The notes under the pieces: model-generated
What the model saw: the letters and a program-made list of their open reading frames with translations, nothing else
The model's database searches: none
Told to the model about the DNA's origin: nothing
Assembly: GCA_937881255.1 (NCBI GenBank)
Contig: CALGFH010000341.1
Span: 1-10,094 of the forward strand
DNA from: an uncultured Actinomycetes bacterium
Lineage (GTDB): Bacteria > Actinomycetota > CALGFH01
DNA: 10,094 nucleotides
Reading direction: 5' to 3'
Shown: positions 1 through 6,604 of the stretch, one piece after another
Position numbering within the stretch: position 1 is the stretch's first letter
Layout of the letters: the number at the start of each line of letters is the position of its first letter
Program-made: the position numbers and the translations under genes

Positions 1-993
1 TCCCGACGGCACGTCGAGCTCCAGGCCTTCCGGGGCTACGGCACCCCGACCCGGCTGCTGCTCCGCGGGCGGGTGCTGCGCTCGACCGGGCTGGTCCGCT
101 CCCGCCTGGGCGACTCGGTGCTCGACAACCTGCGCAACATGTTCCACCGGTTCGAGAGCGACGAGGTCCCGGGGGCGGTGGTGGCCGCCCGGGCGGCGCT
201 CGGCGACGAGGTCCGGGCCGTGAGCGACCAGGAAGGCTACTTCGAGGTCGTCCTCGACCTTCCCCGGCCCCTGGACGACCCGCGGGTCTGGGAGCCGGTC
301 GAGCTGGAGCTGCTGGAGCCGGCCGCGCTCGCCGGGGTCAGCCACGCCACCTGCCAGGTCCTGGTCCCCCGCGACCCCCAGTACGGGGTGATCAGCGACC
401 TGGACGACACCGTGCTGCACTCCCATGCCACCAGCCTGTGGCAGATGGCCAAGCTGACCCTGCTCCACAACGCCCACACCCGGCTGCCGTTCGAGGGCGT
501 GGCCGGGTTCTACCAGGCGCTGCAGCGCGGCCGCGACGGCGAGGCCTACAACCCGGTGTTCTACGTCTCCAACAGCCCCTGGAACCTCTACGACCTGCTG
601 GAGGACTTCCTCGACGTGCACGGCATCCCCCGCGGCCCGCTGCTCCTGCGCGACTGGAGCCCGCGCCGGCTCAAGGCCGGGGAGGCCCACAAGCTGGCCG
701 CCATCGAAGGGCTGTTGGAGGCCTACCCGAGCCTCCAGGTGGTGCTGGTCGGGGACAGCGGCGAGCGCGACCCGGAGATCTACCGCCAGGTGGTCCTGCG
801 CCACCCGGGCCGCGTCCTGGCCGTCTACGTCCGCGACGTCGCCCCCCAGCGCCACGACGCCGTGCGGGCGATCGCCGCCGAGCTGGCCGGCCACGGGGTC
901 GACCTGGTCTTCTCCCCCGACACCGAGGCCGCCCGCGGCCACGCCCTGGACCGGGGCCTGATCGTGGCCGCCGCCCTCCCCGACGACCGTTGA
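1..993 (+). CDS. App1-family (DUF2183) phosphatase, 5'-truncated by window edge
   Basis: Reading frame 1 is open from base 1 to the TGA at 991-993 (330 codons visible), so the true start lies upstream. A GTG at 73 is internal, because the preceding codons (VELQAFRGYGTPTRLLLRGR) already match the conserved lead-in of this family. The catalytic domain shows a HAD-like DxDxT motif, DLDDT, at bases 397-411, then YVSNSPWNLYDLL at about 562-600 and LVGDSGERDPEIY at about 748-786, all typical of the APP1 catalytic domain. Yeast App1 is a Mg-dependent phosphatidate phosphatase; bacterial members are mostly uncharacterised, so the substrate here is inferred only as a phosphate ester. No signal peptide or membrane segment is visible in the part present. 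The gene converges on the minus-strand aminotransferase with a 45-nt gap. I am confident of the family and unsure of the function. Confidence 0.88.
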   Translation, partial: SRRHVELQAFRGYGTPTRLLLRGRVLRSTGLVRSRLGDSVLDNLRNMFHRFESDEVPGAVVAARAALGDEVRAVSDQEGYFEVVLDLPRPLDDPRVWEPVELELLEPAALAGVSHATCQVLVPRDPQYGVISDLDDTVLHSHATSLWQMAKLTLLHNAHTRLPFEGVAGFYQALQRGRDGEAYNPVFYVSNSPWNLYDLLEDFLDVHGIPRGPLLLRDWSPRRLKAGEAHKLAAIEGLLEAYPSLQVVLVGDSGERDPEIYRQVVLRHPGRVLAVYVRDVAPQRHDAVRAIAAELAGHGVDLVFSPDTEAARGHALDRGLIVAAALPDDR

Positions 994-1009
994 GCGCCGC
1001 CGGTCGGGG

Positions 1010-1057
1010 TCAGCCGAGCTCGGCCACGGGCCGGCCGTTCAGCCCAGCTCGGCCACG
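1010..1057. repeat. Imperfect 19-bp direct repeat, period 29, at the aminotransferase stop
   Basis: Two 19-bp copies at 1010-1028 and 1039-1057 differ at one position (tcagccGagctcggccacg versus tcagccCagctcggccacg). Read on the minus strand, each encodes VAELG followed by TGA. The right copy is the real C-terminus of the aminotransferase; the left copy lies just downstream in a different frame, because 29 is not a multiple of three. This looks like a small local duplication of the gene end. Confidence 0.7.
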
Positions 1058-2241
1058 CCGGCCAGCAGCCGGTCCACCTCGCCGGCGTCGTTGTAGTGGA
1101 CCAGGCCGGCCCGGACGGCGCCGCCGGCGTCGCGGATGGCCAGCGCCCCGGTCAGCTCCCAGGCGTAGTTGTGGCCGTTCCAGACGTTGACCCCTCGGGC
1201 GGCCAGGTGCTCGGCCACCTGGCGCGGGTCGTGGCCGGCGACGGTGAAGTAGGCGGTGGCGGTCCGCCGGGCCGCCTTGCCGTAGGTGGTCACGTGGCCC
1301 ATCGCCTCCAGCCCGCCCAGCAGCACCCCGAACAGCTCCAGCTCGTACGCCTCGGCGGCGGCCATCGAGGTCAGCACCCGCTGGCGGCGGGTGCCGGCGG
1401 CGGCCGGGTCGAGCGAGGCCAGGTGGTCGACGGCGGCCACCACCCCGGCGAAGTCGGCGAACGGCGAGGTGCCCTGCTCGAACCGCTCCGGGACGGTGTC
1501 CGAGGACGAGGCCAGCTTGTCCGGGCGGAGCGTCTCCAGCAGGGCCGGGTCGGCGACCACGGCCCCGATGTGCGGGCCGGACCACTTGTAGGCGCTGGTG
1601 GCGTAGAAGTCGGCCCCGAGGGCGGCCGCGTCCACCGGCCCGTGGGCGGCCGCGTGGACCCCGTCGACGTAGGTGAGGGCGCCCACCGCGTGGGCGGCGG
1701 CGCTGATCGCGGCCACGTCGGGGCGGGTCCCGAGCACGTTGCTGGCCGCGCTGACCGCGACCAGCCGGGTCCGCTCGCTGACCAGCCCCTGGTACTGGCC
1801 GGCCGGCAGCTCGCCGGTGCCCAGGTCGACCTCGGCCCAGCGGACCACCGCCCCCACCCGGGCGGCGGCCTGGAGCCAGGGCCGGACGTTGGCGTCGTGG
1901 TCAAGGCGGGACACCACCACCTCGTCGCCCGGGGCCCACCCGGCGGCCAGGGCGGCGGCCAGCCGGTAGGTGAGGGTGGTCATGTTCGGGCCGAGCACGA
2001 CCCCCTCCGGCTGCCCGCCGACCAGGTCGGCCACGGCCCGCCGGCACTCGGCCACGATCGCGTCCGAGCGCCCGCTGGCCGGGAACGCCCCGCCGACGTT
2101 CCCGATCCCGTCCCGGTAGGCGCCGGCGATCGCCTCCACCACCGCCGCCGGCACCTGGGTGCCGGCGGCCCCGTCCAGGTAGGCGTACCCGTCGCCCAGG
2201 GCCGGGTACAGCGCCCGCACCCGGCCCACGTCGAAGCTCAT
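1039..2241 (-). CDS. Class V PLP-dependent aminotransferase, cysteine-desulfurase-like (VC1184-type)
   Basis: A 400-residue fold-type I PLP enzyme. The Schiff-base lysine is K219 in SAYKWSGPHIG, and the cofactor-contacting Asp and His are D193 and H196 in YVDGVHAAAHG. Other family marks are YLDGAAGTQVP near residue 21, SRLDHDANVRPW near 111 and RAGLVHYNDAGEVDRL near 377. Length and motifs fit the SufS-related subfamily of probable PLP enzymes typified by Vibrio VC1184. The loop that carries the persulfide cysteine in SufS (RxGHHC) is replaced by GHNYAWELTGAL, and the only cysteine in the protein is C66, so true cysteine desulfurase activity is doubtful. The ATG at 2241 lies 4 nt after the reductase stop and has a short SD-like GGTGAGG, so it is probably the second gene of a two-gene operon. 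Substrate unknown. Confidence 0.9.
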   Translation of the reverse strand: MSFDVGRVRALYPALGDGYAYLDGAAGTQVPAAVVEAIAGAYRDGIGNVGGAFPASGRSDAIVAECRRAVADLVGGQPEGVVLGPNMTTLTYRLAAALAAGWAPGDEVVVSRLDHDANVRPWLQAAARVGAVVRWAEVDLGTGELPAGQYQGLVSERTRLVAVSAASNVLGTRPDVAAISAAAHAVGALTYVDGVHAAAHGPVDAAALGADFYATSAYKWSGPHIGAVVADPALLETLRPDKLASSSDTVPERFEQGTSPFADFAGVVAAVDHLASLDPAAAGTRRQRVLTSMAAAEAYELELFGVLLGGLEAMGHVTTYGKAARRTATAYFTVAGHDPRQVAEHLAARGVNVWNGHNYAWELTGALAIRDAGGAVRAGLVHYNDAGEVDRLLAGVAELG

Positions 2242-2245
2242 CGCC

Positions 2246-3217
2246 TCACCACGCGTAGGCCTCGGGGGCGGGGCCGCCGGGGCCGGGCCAGATCTGGTCG
2301 AGGCGCTCCAGGGCCTTGTCGTCCAGGTCGACCTCGAGGGCCCGCAGCGACTGCTCCAGCTGCTCCAGGGTCCGCGGGCCGGTGATCGGCGCGGTCACGC
2401 CCGGCTGGTGCAGCAGCCAGGCCAGGGCCACGTCCGAGGGCCGCTCGCCCAGCTCGTCGCAGAACGCCTCGTACTCCTGGACCTGCGGGCGGTACCGCTC
2501 CAGCCGCTTGCGCTGCTGCTCGCCGACGGCGCGGCCCTCCTGGGCCTTGCGCAGGACCCCGCCGAGCAACCCGCCGAACAGCGGGCTCCAGGGGATCACC
2601 CCGACCCCGTAGTCGCGGCAGGCCGGCAGCACCTCCAGCTCCACCGAGCGCTCGGCCAGGTTGTAGAGCGACTGCTCCGAGACCAGGCCGAGCGAGTTGC
2701 GGGCCCGGGCCGCCTCGTTGGCCTTGGCGATGTGCCAGCCGGCGAAGTTCGACGACCCCACGTACAGCACCTTGCCCTGCTGCACGAGCAGGTCCATGGC
2801 CTGCCAGATCTCCTCCCAGGGGGTGTCCCGGTCGACGTGGTGCATCTGGTACAGGTCGATGTAGTCGGTCTGCATCCGCCGCAGCGAGCCCTCGCAGGCC
2901 CGGCGGATGTTCAGCGCCGACAGCTTGTTCTCGTTGGGCCAGTCGCCCATCGACCCGAACAGCTTGGTCGCCAGGACCACCTTGTCGCGGCGCCCGCCGC
3001 CCTTGGCGAACCAGCGGCCCAGGATCTGCTCGGTGACGCCCTCGCCCTTCTTCCAGCCGTACACGTTGGCCGTGTCGAAGAAGTTGATGTCCTCCTCGAG
3101 GGCCCGGTCCATGATCGTGTGGGAGTCCTCCTCGGAGGTCTCCGGCCCGAAGTTCATCGTCCCCAGGCACAGCCGGCTGACCAGCAGCCCGGTCCGTCCG
3201 AGATTGGTGTGCTCCAC
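2246..3217 (-). CDS. Aldo/keto reductase, probable NADP(H)-dependent oxidoreductase
   Basis: A 323-residue (beta/alpha)8 aldo/keto reductase. From a GTG start it opens MEHTNLGRTGLLVSRLCLGT, the usual N-terminus of this group. The catalytic tetrad is visible as D48 and Y53 (FFDTANVYG), K85 (LATKLFG) and H126 (YQMHHVD). Cofactor-side motifs VGSSNF (153-158) and ITGPRTLEQLEQ (278-289) are also present. These enzymes reduce aldehydes or ketones with NAD(P)H; the natural substrate cannot be read from sequence. I chose GTG at 3217 because GGGAG sits 7 nt upstream and it gives the canonical start; an in-frame ATG at 3244 would add nine atypical residues. The gene is transcribed away from ffh, with only about 55 nt between starts, and is followed after 4 nt by the aminotransferase. 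Confidence 0.93.
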   Translation of the reverse strand: MEHTNLGRTGLLVSRLCLGTMNFGPETSEEDSHTIMDRALEEDINFFDTANVYGWKKGEGVTEQILGRWFAKGGGRRDKVVLATKLFGSMGDWPNENKLSALNIRRACEGSLRRMQTDYIDLYQMHHVDRDTPWEEIWQAMDLLVQQGKVLYVGSSNFAGWHIAKANEAARARNSLGLVSEQSLYNLAERSVELEVLPACRDYGVGVIPWSPLFGGLLGGVLRKAQEGRAVGEQQRKRLERYRPQVQEYEAFCDELGERPSDVALAWLLHQPGVTAPITGPRTLEQLEQSLRALEVDLDDKALERLDQIWPGPGGPAPEAYAW

Positions 3218-3218
3218 G

Positions 3219-3267
3219 TGCTGGCTCCCGCGTTGCGGCGTCATTCCCGGGAGCCAGCATATGCTGG
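3219..3267. promoter_or_regulatory. Palindromic divergent promoter region between aldo/keto reductase and ffh
   Basis: Three related arms fill this gap: TGCTGGCTCCCG at 3219-3230, its exact reverse complement CGGGAGCCAGCA at 3248-3259, and TGCTGGGCTCC at 3262-3272. The centre holds a perfect 14-bp palindrome, CCAGCATATGCTGG (3254-3267). It gives TATGCT, a TAnnnT -10 box, on the plus strand (3260-3265) and on the minus strand (3261-3256). On the plus strand the box ends 7 nt before the ffh ATG at 3273, the leaderless spacing. On the minus strand it predicts an mRNA of about 30 nt leader containing the reductase GGGAG. No good -35 is seen on either side. That this is a shared bidirectional promoter is inference; the repeats are direct observation. 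Confidence 0.55.
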
Positions 3268-3272
3268 GCTCC

Positions 3273-4604
3273 ATGTTCGACACCCTTTCGGACCGGCTCC
3301 AGGACACCTTCTCGCGCCTGCGCGGGCACGGACGGCTGTCCGAGGCCCAGGTCGACGCCGCCCTCCGCGAGGTCCGCCTGGCCCTGCTGGAGGCGGACGT
3401 CAACTTCAAGGTGGTGAAGGACTTCATCGCCCGGGTGCGGGAGCGGTCGGTGGGGGAGGAGGTCACCCGCAGCCTCACCCCGGCCCAGCAGGTGGTCAAG
3501 ATCGTCCACGAGGAGCTGGTCGTCACCCTGGGCGAGCGCAACGTGCCCCTCCAGTGGTCGCCCCGGCCCCCGACGGTGCTGCTGATGGCCGGCCTCCAGG
3601 GCTCGGGCAAGACCACCACCGCGGCCAAGCTGGCCCGCTGGCTGGCCGCCAAGGGCCGCAAGCCGCTGCTGGTCGCCTGCGACCTCCAGCGCCCGGCGGC
3701 CGTCAAGCAGCTCCAGGTGCTGGGCGAGCAGGCCAAGGTCCCGGTGTTCGCGCCCCACCCCGGCGGCCCCGACGCCGACCCGGTGCCGGTGGCCATGGGC
3801 GCCCGCGACGAGGCCGAGCGGACCGGGCGCGACGTGGTCGTGGTCGACACCGCCGGGCGGCTGGCCATCGACGCCGAGATGATGGCCCAGGCGGCCGCCA
3901 TCCGCGAGGCCGTCGGGCCGACCGAGGTGCTGCTGGTGGTCGACGCCATGACCGGCCAGGACGCGGTGGCCACGGCCCAGGCGTTCCAGGAGGGCGTCGA
4001 CGTCACCGGGTTCGTCCTGACCAAGCTGGACGGCGACGCCCGCGGCGGGGCCGCCCTGTCGATCCGGGCCGTCACCGGGCGGCCGATCAAGTTCGCCGCC
4101 ACCGGCGAGAAGCTGGCCGACTTCGACGCCTTCCACCCCGACCGGCTGGCCGGCCGGATCCTGGGCATGGGCGACGTGCTCACCCTGATCGAGCGGGCCG
4201 AGGAGCAGATCGACCGCGAGCAGGCCGAGAAGATGGAGCGCAAGCTCCGCGAGGCCTCCTTCACCCTCGAGGACTTCCTCGACCAGCTCCAGCAGGTCAA
4301 GAAGATGGGCCCGCTCAGCCAGGTCCTCGGCATGCTCCCGGGCATGAGCCAGCAGCTCAAGGGGGTCGAGCTCGACGACCGCGACGTGGCCAGGGTGGAG
4401 GCGATCATCCGCTCCATGACCCCGGGCGAGCGCAACAACCCCAAGATCCTCAACGGCTCGCGGCGGGCCCGCATCGCCCGCGGCTCGGGCACCACCACCC
4501 AGCAGGTGAACGCCCTGCTCAAGCAGTTCGAGGAGGCCCGCCGGATGATGAAGCAGCTGTCGGGCATGACGCCCAAGAAGCTGCGCCGGATGGGCCTGCG
4601 CTAG
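3273..4604 (+). CDS. ffh: Signal recognition particle protein Ffh (SRP54)
   Basis: The GTPase of the signal recognition particle, which binds 4.5S/SRP RNA and signal sequences emerging from the ribosome and hands them to FtsY at the membrane. The product is 443 residues, normal for the family. The N domain covers about 1-90, with the typical MFDTLSDRLQDTF start and ALLEADVNFKVVKDF. The G domain (about 100-295) carries G1 GLQGSGKTT (107-115), CDLQRPAA (136-143), G3 DTAGR (192-196) and G4 TKLDGDARGG (250-259). The Met-rich M domain follows, with the RNA-binding segment ILNGSRRARIARGSG (392-406). Start choice: ATG 3273 gives the usual N-terminus and lies 7 nt after a TATGCT box. An in-frame ATG at 3261, with GGGAG 7 nt upstream, would add MLGS and cannot be excluded. 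Confidence 0.97.
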   Translation: MFDTLSDRLQDTFSRLRGHGRLSEAQVDAALREVRLALLEADVNFKVVKDFIARVRERSVGEEVTRSLTPAQQVVKIVHEELVVTLGERNVPLQWSPRPPTVLLMAGLQGSGKTTTAAKLARWLAAKGRKPLLVACDLQRPAAVKQLQVLGEQAKVPVFAPHPGGPDADPVPVAMGARDEAERTGRDVVVVDTAGRLAIDAEMMAQAAAIREAVGPTEVLLVVDAMTGQDAVATAQAFQEGVDVTGFVLTKLDGDARGGAALSIRAVTGRPIKFAATGEKLADFDAFHPDRLAGRILGMGDVLTLIERAEEQIDREQAEKMERKLREASFTLEDFLDQLQQVKKMGPLSQVLGMLPGMSQQLKGVELDDRDVARVEAIIRSMTPGERNNPKILNGSRRARIARGSGTTTQQVNALLKQFEEARRMMKQLSGMTPKKLRRMGLR

Positions 4605-4607
4605 ACT
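4602..4607 (+). promoter_or_regulatory. Candidate -10 box for rpsP
   Basis: TAGACT overlaps the ffh stop codon and is identical to the box in front of rnhB. It would start a transcript near 4614 and give rpsP a leader of roughly 88 nt through the 97-nt ffh-rpsP gap. No convincing -35 is visible, and read-through from ffh is also possible. Confidence 0.3.
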
Positions 4608-4701
4608 GCCTCGGTCCCGGACGCCACAGCAGGCAGACACAGCGGGGAGCGGCAGACCCACCGGGAGGGCGGGCCACCCCGAGAATGGAGCACTCCACAC
4701 C

Positions 4702-5040
4702 ATGGCCGTGAAGATCCGCCTGATGCGCATGGGCGCCAAGAAGGCCCCGTTCTACCGGGTCGTCGTCGCCGACTCGCGCAGCCCCCGCGACGGGCGCTTC
4801 CTCGAGAACCTCGGCATCTACCACCCCAACAACGAGCCCTCCAAGGTCGAGATCGACACCGAGAAGGCGGCCGCCTGGCTGGCCAAGGGCGCCCAGCCGA
4901 CCGAGGCGGTGGCCAAGCTGCTGACCATCGCCGGGGTCGAGGGCCTGGCCGAGCGCAAGCAGGCCGCCAAGGCGCTGCGGGCCACCCAGGCCAAGGCCAA
5001 GGCCGAGCCCCGCAAGGCCCCGGCCAAGGGCAAGAAGTAG
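4702..5040 (+). CDS. rpsP: 30S ribosomal protein S16
   Basis: S16 is a primary-binding protein of the small ribosomal subunit that stabilises the 5' and central domains of 16S rRNA. The 112-residue product begins MAVKIRLMRMGAKKAPFYRV and contains DSRSPRDGRFLENLGIYHP, both hallmarks of the family. The last 25 or so residues are a lysine/alanine-rich tail (KAKAEPRKAPAKGKK), a common variable extension in high-GC actinobacteria. The ATG has GGAG about 11 nt upstream. It is the first of a tight set: khpA starts 6 nt after its stop, then rimM and trmD. This matches the classical rpsP-rimM-trmD-rplS grouping, with khpA inserted as usual in Gram-positive lineages. Confidence 0.97.
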   Translation: MAVKIRLMRMGAKKAPFYRVVVADSRSPRDGRFLENLGIYHPNNEPSKVEIDTEKAAAWLAKGAQPTEAVAKLLTIAGVEGLAERKQAAKALRATQAKAKAEPRKAPAKGKK

Positions 5041-5046
5041 CGCCCC

Positions 5047-5283
5047 ATGCGTGACGTCGTCGTCTACCTGGCCAGGGCGCTGGTCGACGACCCGGAGCGG
5101 GTCACCGTCGAGGAGCTGCCCGGCGGCCGCGGCGTCACCTACGAGGTCCGGACCGCTCCCGAGGACGTCGGCAAGCTGATCGGCCGGGGCGGCAGGACCG
5201 TCAAGGCCCTGCGCCGGGTCGTCAAGGCCGTCGCCCCCAAGGGCCAGCGGGTCGAGGTCGAGGTCCTCGCCGAGGGCGAGTGA
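5047..5283 (+). CDS. khpA: KH-domain RNA-binding protein KhpA
   Basis: A 78-residue single KH domain protein of the family (formerly YlqC/UPF0109) that sits between rpsP and rimM in many Gram-positive bacteria. The RNA-binding core is VGKLIGRGGRTVKALRRVV (41-59), with the GxxG loop at G46-R47-G48-G49. Residues 3-36 form the alpha/beta lead-in (VVVYLARALVDDPERVTVEE). In streptococci KhpA pairs with KhpB to bind many RNAs and affects cell division; whether that holds here is inference. The ATG is 6 nt after the rpsP stop with only a weak SD, suggesting translational coupling. Its TGA overlaps the rimM GTG start (GTGA). Confidence 0.93.
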   Translation: MRDVVVYLARALVDDPERVTVEELPGGRGVTYEVRTAPEDVGKLIGRGGRTVKALRRVVKAVAPKGQRVEVEVLAEGE

Positions 5284-5855
5284 CCGTGCCCCCCGATCCA
5301 CCGGGACACCCCTCCGGGGTTCCCCGGACCCCTCCGCCCGAACGGCTGGTCGTGGGGCGGGTGGTCCGGCCCCACGGGGTGCGGGGGGAGCTGTCGGTCG
5401 AGGTCCTCTCGGACGCCCCGGAGCGGTTCGCGCCCGGGGCCGAGCTGGGCGTCGGCGACCCCGACGGCCCGGAACCGCTGGAGCCGGCCGTCATCCGGGC
5501 GGCCCGCCTCCACCTGGGCCGGCTGCTGCTCAGCCTGGAGGGGGTGGAGGACCGCGACGCCGCCGACCGGTTCCGCGGGGCCTGGCTGTCGATCCCGGTC
5601 GCCTCGGCCCGCCCCCTCGACCCGGGCGAGTTCTGGCCCCACCAGCTGGTCGGCCTGGCCGTGGTCGACCACCAGGGCCGCCAGCGGGGCCGGGTCGCCG
5701 ACGTCGTCCCCGGGGCCGCCCACGACCTGCTCTCGGTCGAGCTTCCCGGCGGGGCCAGCGCCCTCGTCCCGGCCGTGGCCGCCCTGGTCACGGTCGAGCT
5801 GGACGCGGGCCGGGTGCTGGTCGACGCCGTCCCCGGCCTGCTCCCGGAGGAGTAG
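5280..5855 (+). CDS. rimM: 16S rRNA processing protein RimM
   Basis: RimM helps mature the 3' (head) domain of the 30S subunit and binds S19. The 191-residue product has the N-terminal RimM barrel with the diagnostic RLVVGRVVRPHGVRGEL (22-38). A C-terminal PRC barrel begins at EFWPHQLVGLAVVD (117-130) and runs through AHDLLSVELPGG and ALVPAV. The GTG start at 5280 overlaps the khpA stop; a second in-frame GTG at 5286 is equally possible. The first 21 residues are proline-rich and precede the conserved core, so they are probably disordered or partly untranslated. trmD follows after 3 nt, the common rimM-trmD pairing. Confidence 0.95.
   Translation: MTVPPDPPGHPSGVPRTPPPERLVVGRVVRPHGVRGELSVEVLSDAPERFAPGAELGVGDPDGPEPLEPAVIRAARLHLGRLLLSLEGVEDRDAADRFRGAWLSIPVASARPLDPGEFWPHQLVGLAVVDHQGRQRGRVADVVPGAAHDLLSVELPGGASALVPAVAALVTVELDAGRVLVDAVPGLLPEE
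5313..5328 (+). other. Short inverted repeat in the start of rimM
   Basis: TCCGGGG (5313-5319) and CCCCGGA (5322-5328) are perfect inverted copies separated by TT, so RNA could form a 6-bp stem with a GUUC loop. It falls inside the proline-rich first codons of rimM, where it might slow early elongation. In such GC-rich DNA, chance occurrence is quite possible. Confidence 0.3.
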
Positions 5856-5858
5856 GCC

Positions 5859-6566
5859 GTGCTGGTCGACATCGTCACCATCTTCCCCGGGTTCTTCGCC
5901 TCGCCCCTGGCCACCGGCCTGCTCGGCAAGGCGGGGGAGCGGGGCCTGGTCGAGGTCCGCCTGCACGACCTGCGCGACTGGGCCACCGACCGCCACCGCA
6001 GCGTCGACGACGCCCCCTTCGGCGGCGGCGCCGGCATGGTCATGGTCCCCGGCCCCTGGTTCGACGCCCTCGACGAGCTGGAGGCCCAGGGGCCGGCCCG
6101 GGTGGTGCTGCTCGCCCCCGACGGCCGGCGCTTCGACCACAAGGTCGCCCAGCGGCTGGCCGCCGAGCCGCGGCTGATCCTGTGCTGCGGCCGCTACGAG
6201 GGCATCGACGAGCGCGTCCGGACCCGCGTCGACGAGGTCCTGTCGATCGGCGACTTCGTGCTCGCCGGCGGGGAGACGGCCGCCCTGGTGGTCCTGGAGG
6301 CCGTGGCCCGGCTCGTCCCCGGGGTGATGGGCAACGCCGACTCGGCCACCGACGAGTCGTTCGCGGCCGGGCTGCTCGAGTACCCGCAGTACACCCGCCC
6401 GGCCGTCTACCGCGGCCTGGAGGTCCCGGCCGTGCTCCGCTCCGGCGACCACGGCGCGGTGGCCCGCTGGCGCCGCGACCAGGCCCTCGACCGCACCCGC
6501 CGCCTCCGCCCCGACCTGCTGGAACAGGCCGAGGAGGACGCCGACGGACCGCAGGCCCCCGGCTGA
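5859..6566 (+). CDS. trmD: tRNA (guanine-N1-)-methyltransferase TrmD
   Basis: A SPOUT-class trefoil-knot enzyme that uses S-adenosylmethionine to methylate N1 of G37 next to the anticodon, preventing +1 frameshifts. The product is 235 residues, the normal size. Motifs: DIVTIFPGFF (4-13), VDDAPFGGGAGMVM (49-62), the SAM-binding knot with LILCCGRYEGIDERV (106-120) and SIGDFVLAGGE (129-139), R151 in VARLVPGV, then LLEYPQYTRP (172-181) and the tRNA-binding C-domain with SGDHGAVARWRRDQ. Against E. coli TrmD (SATEDSF, catalytic D169) this protein reads SATDESF, so the aligned residue is E166 with Asp just before it. The GTG start has GGAGG 8 nt upstream and lies 3 nt after rimM. Confidence 0.96.
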   Translation: MLVDIVTIFPGFFASPLATGLLGKAGERGLVEVRLHDLRDWATDRHRSVDDAPFGGGAGMVMVPGPWFDALDELEAQGPARVVLLAPDGRRFDHKVAQRLAAEPRLILCCGRYEGIDERVRTRVDEVLSIGDFVLAGGETAALVVLEAVARLVPGVMGNADSATDESFAAGLLEYPQYTRPAVYRGLEVPAVLRSGDHGAVARWRRDQALDRTRRLRPDLLEQAEEDADGPQAPG

Positions 6567-6572
6567 ATCTGT

Positions 6573-6604
6573 TACTCTCGGGTGGACGCGGGTCGCGCTA
6601 TGCT
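6573..6604 (+). promoter_or_regulatory. Candidate promoter for rplS
   Basis: The 78-nt trmD-rplS gap is clearly less GC-rich than its surroundings. It holds two TAnnnT boxes: TACTCT at 6573-6578 and TATGCT at 6599-6604, the latter identical to the ffh box. The second would start RNA near 6611 and leave a leader of about 34 nt containing the rplS SD. A TTACTC at 6572-6577 could be a -35 but is 21 nt from TATGCT, longer than usual. Confidence 0.45.

Noticed and set aside
1021..1033. CGGCC-ACG-GGCCG hairpin in the convergent gap as a terminator
   Set aside because: Only five base pairs and no T-run on either side; such stems are frequent by chance at this GC.
438..1190. Plus-strand frame overlapping the App1 gene
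   Set aside because: The Pro/Arg-rich translation is a frame shadow of the phosphatase and conflicts with it.
1096..2385. Plus-strand 429-codon open frame opposite the aminotransferase
   Set aside because: It is dominated by Gly, Val, His and Arg with no recognisable fold; the minus-strand PLP enzyme explains the region.
4686..4697. TGGAG/CTCCA inverted repeat over the rpsP SD
   Set aside because: The loop would be only two bases, so at most a 4-bp stem forms; too weak to claim as regulation.
2238..4739. Very long open frames on the minus strand opposite ffh, one continuous with the reductase frame
   Set aside because: High GC removes stop codons from antisense frames. The translations are low-complexity and repetitive, and ffh on the plus strand is certain. 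The reductase protein begins at 3217.
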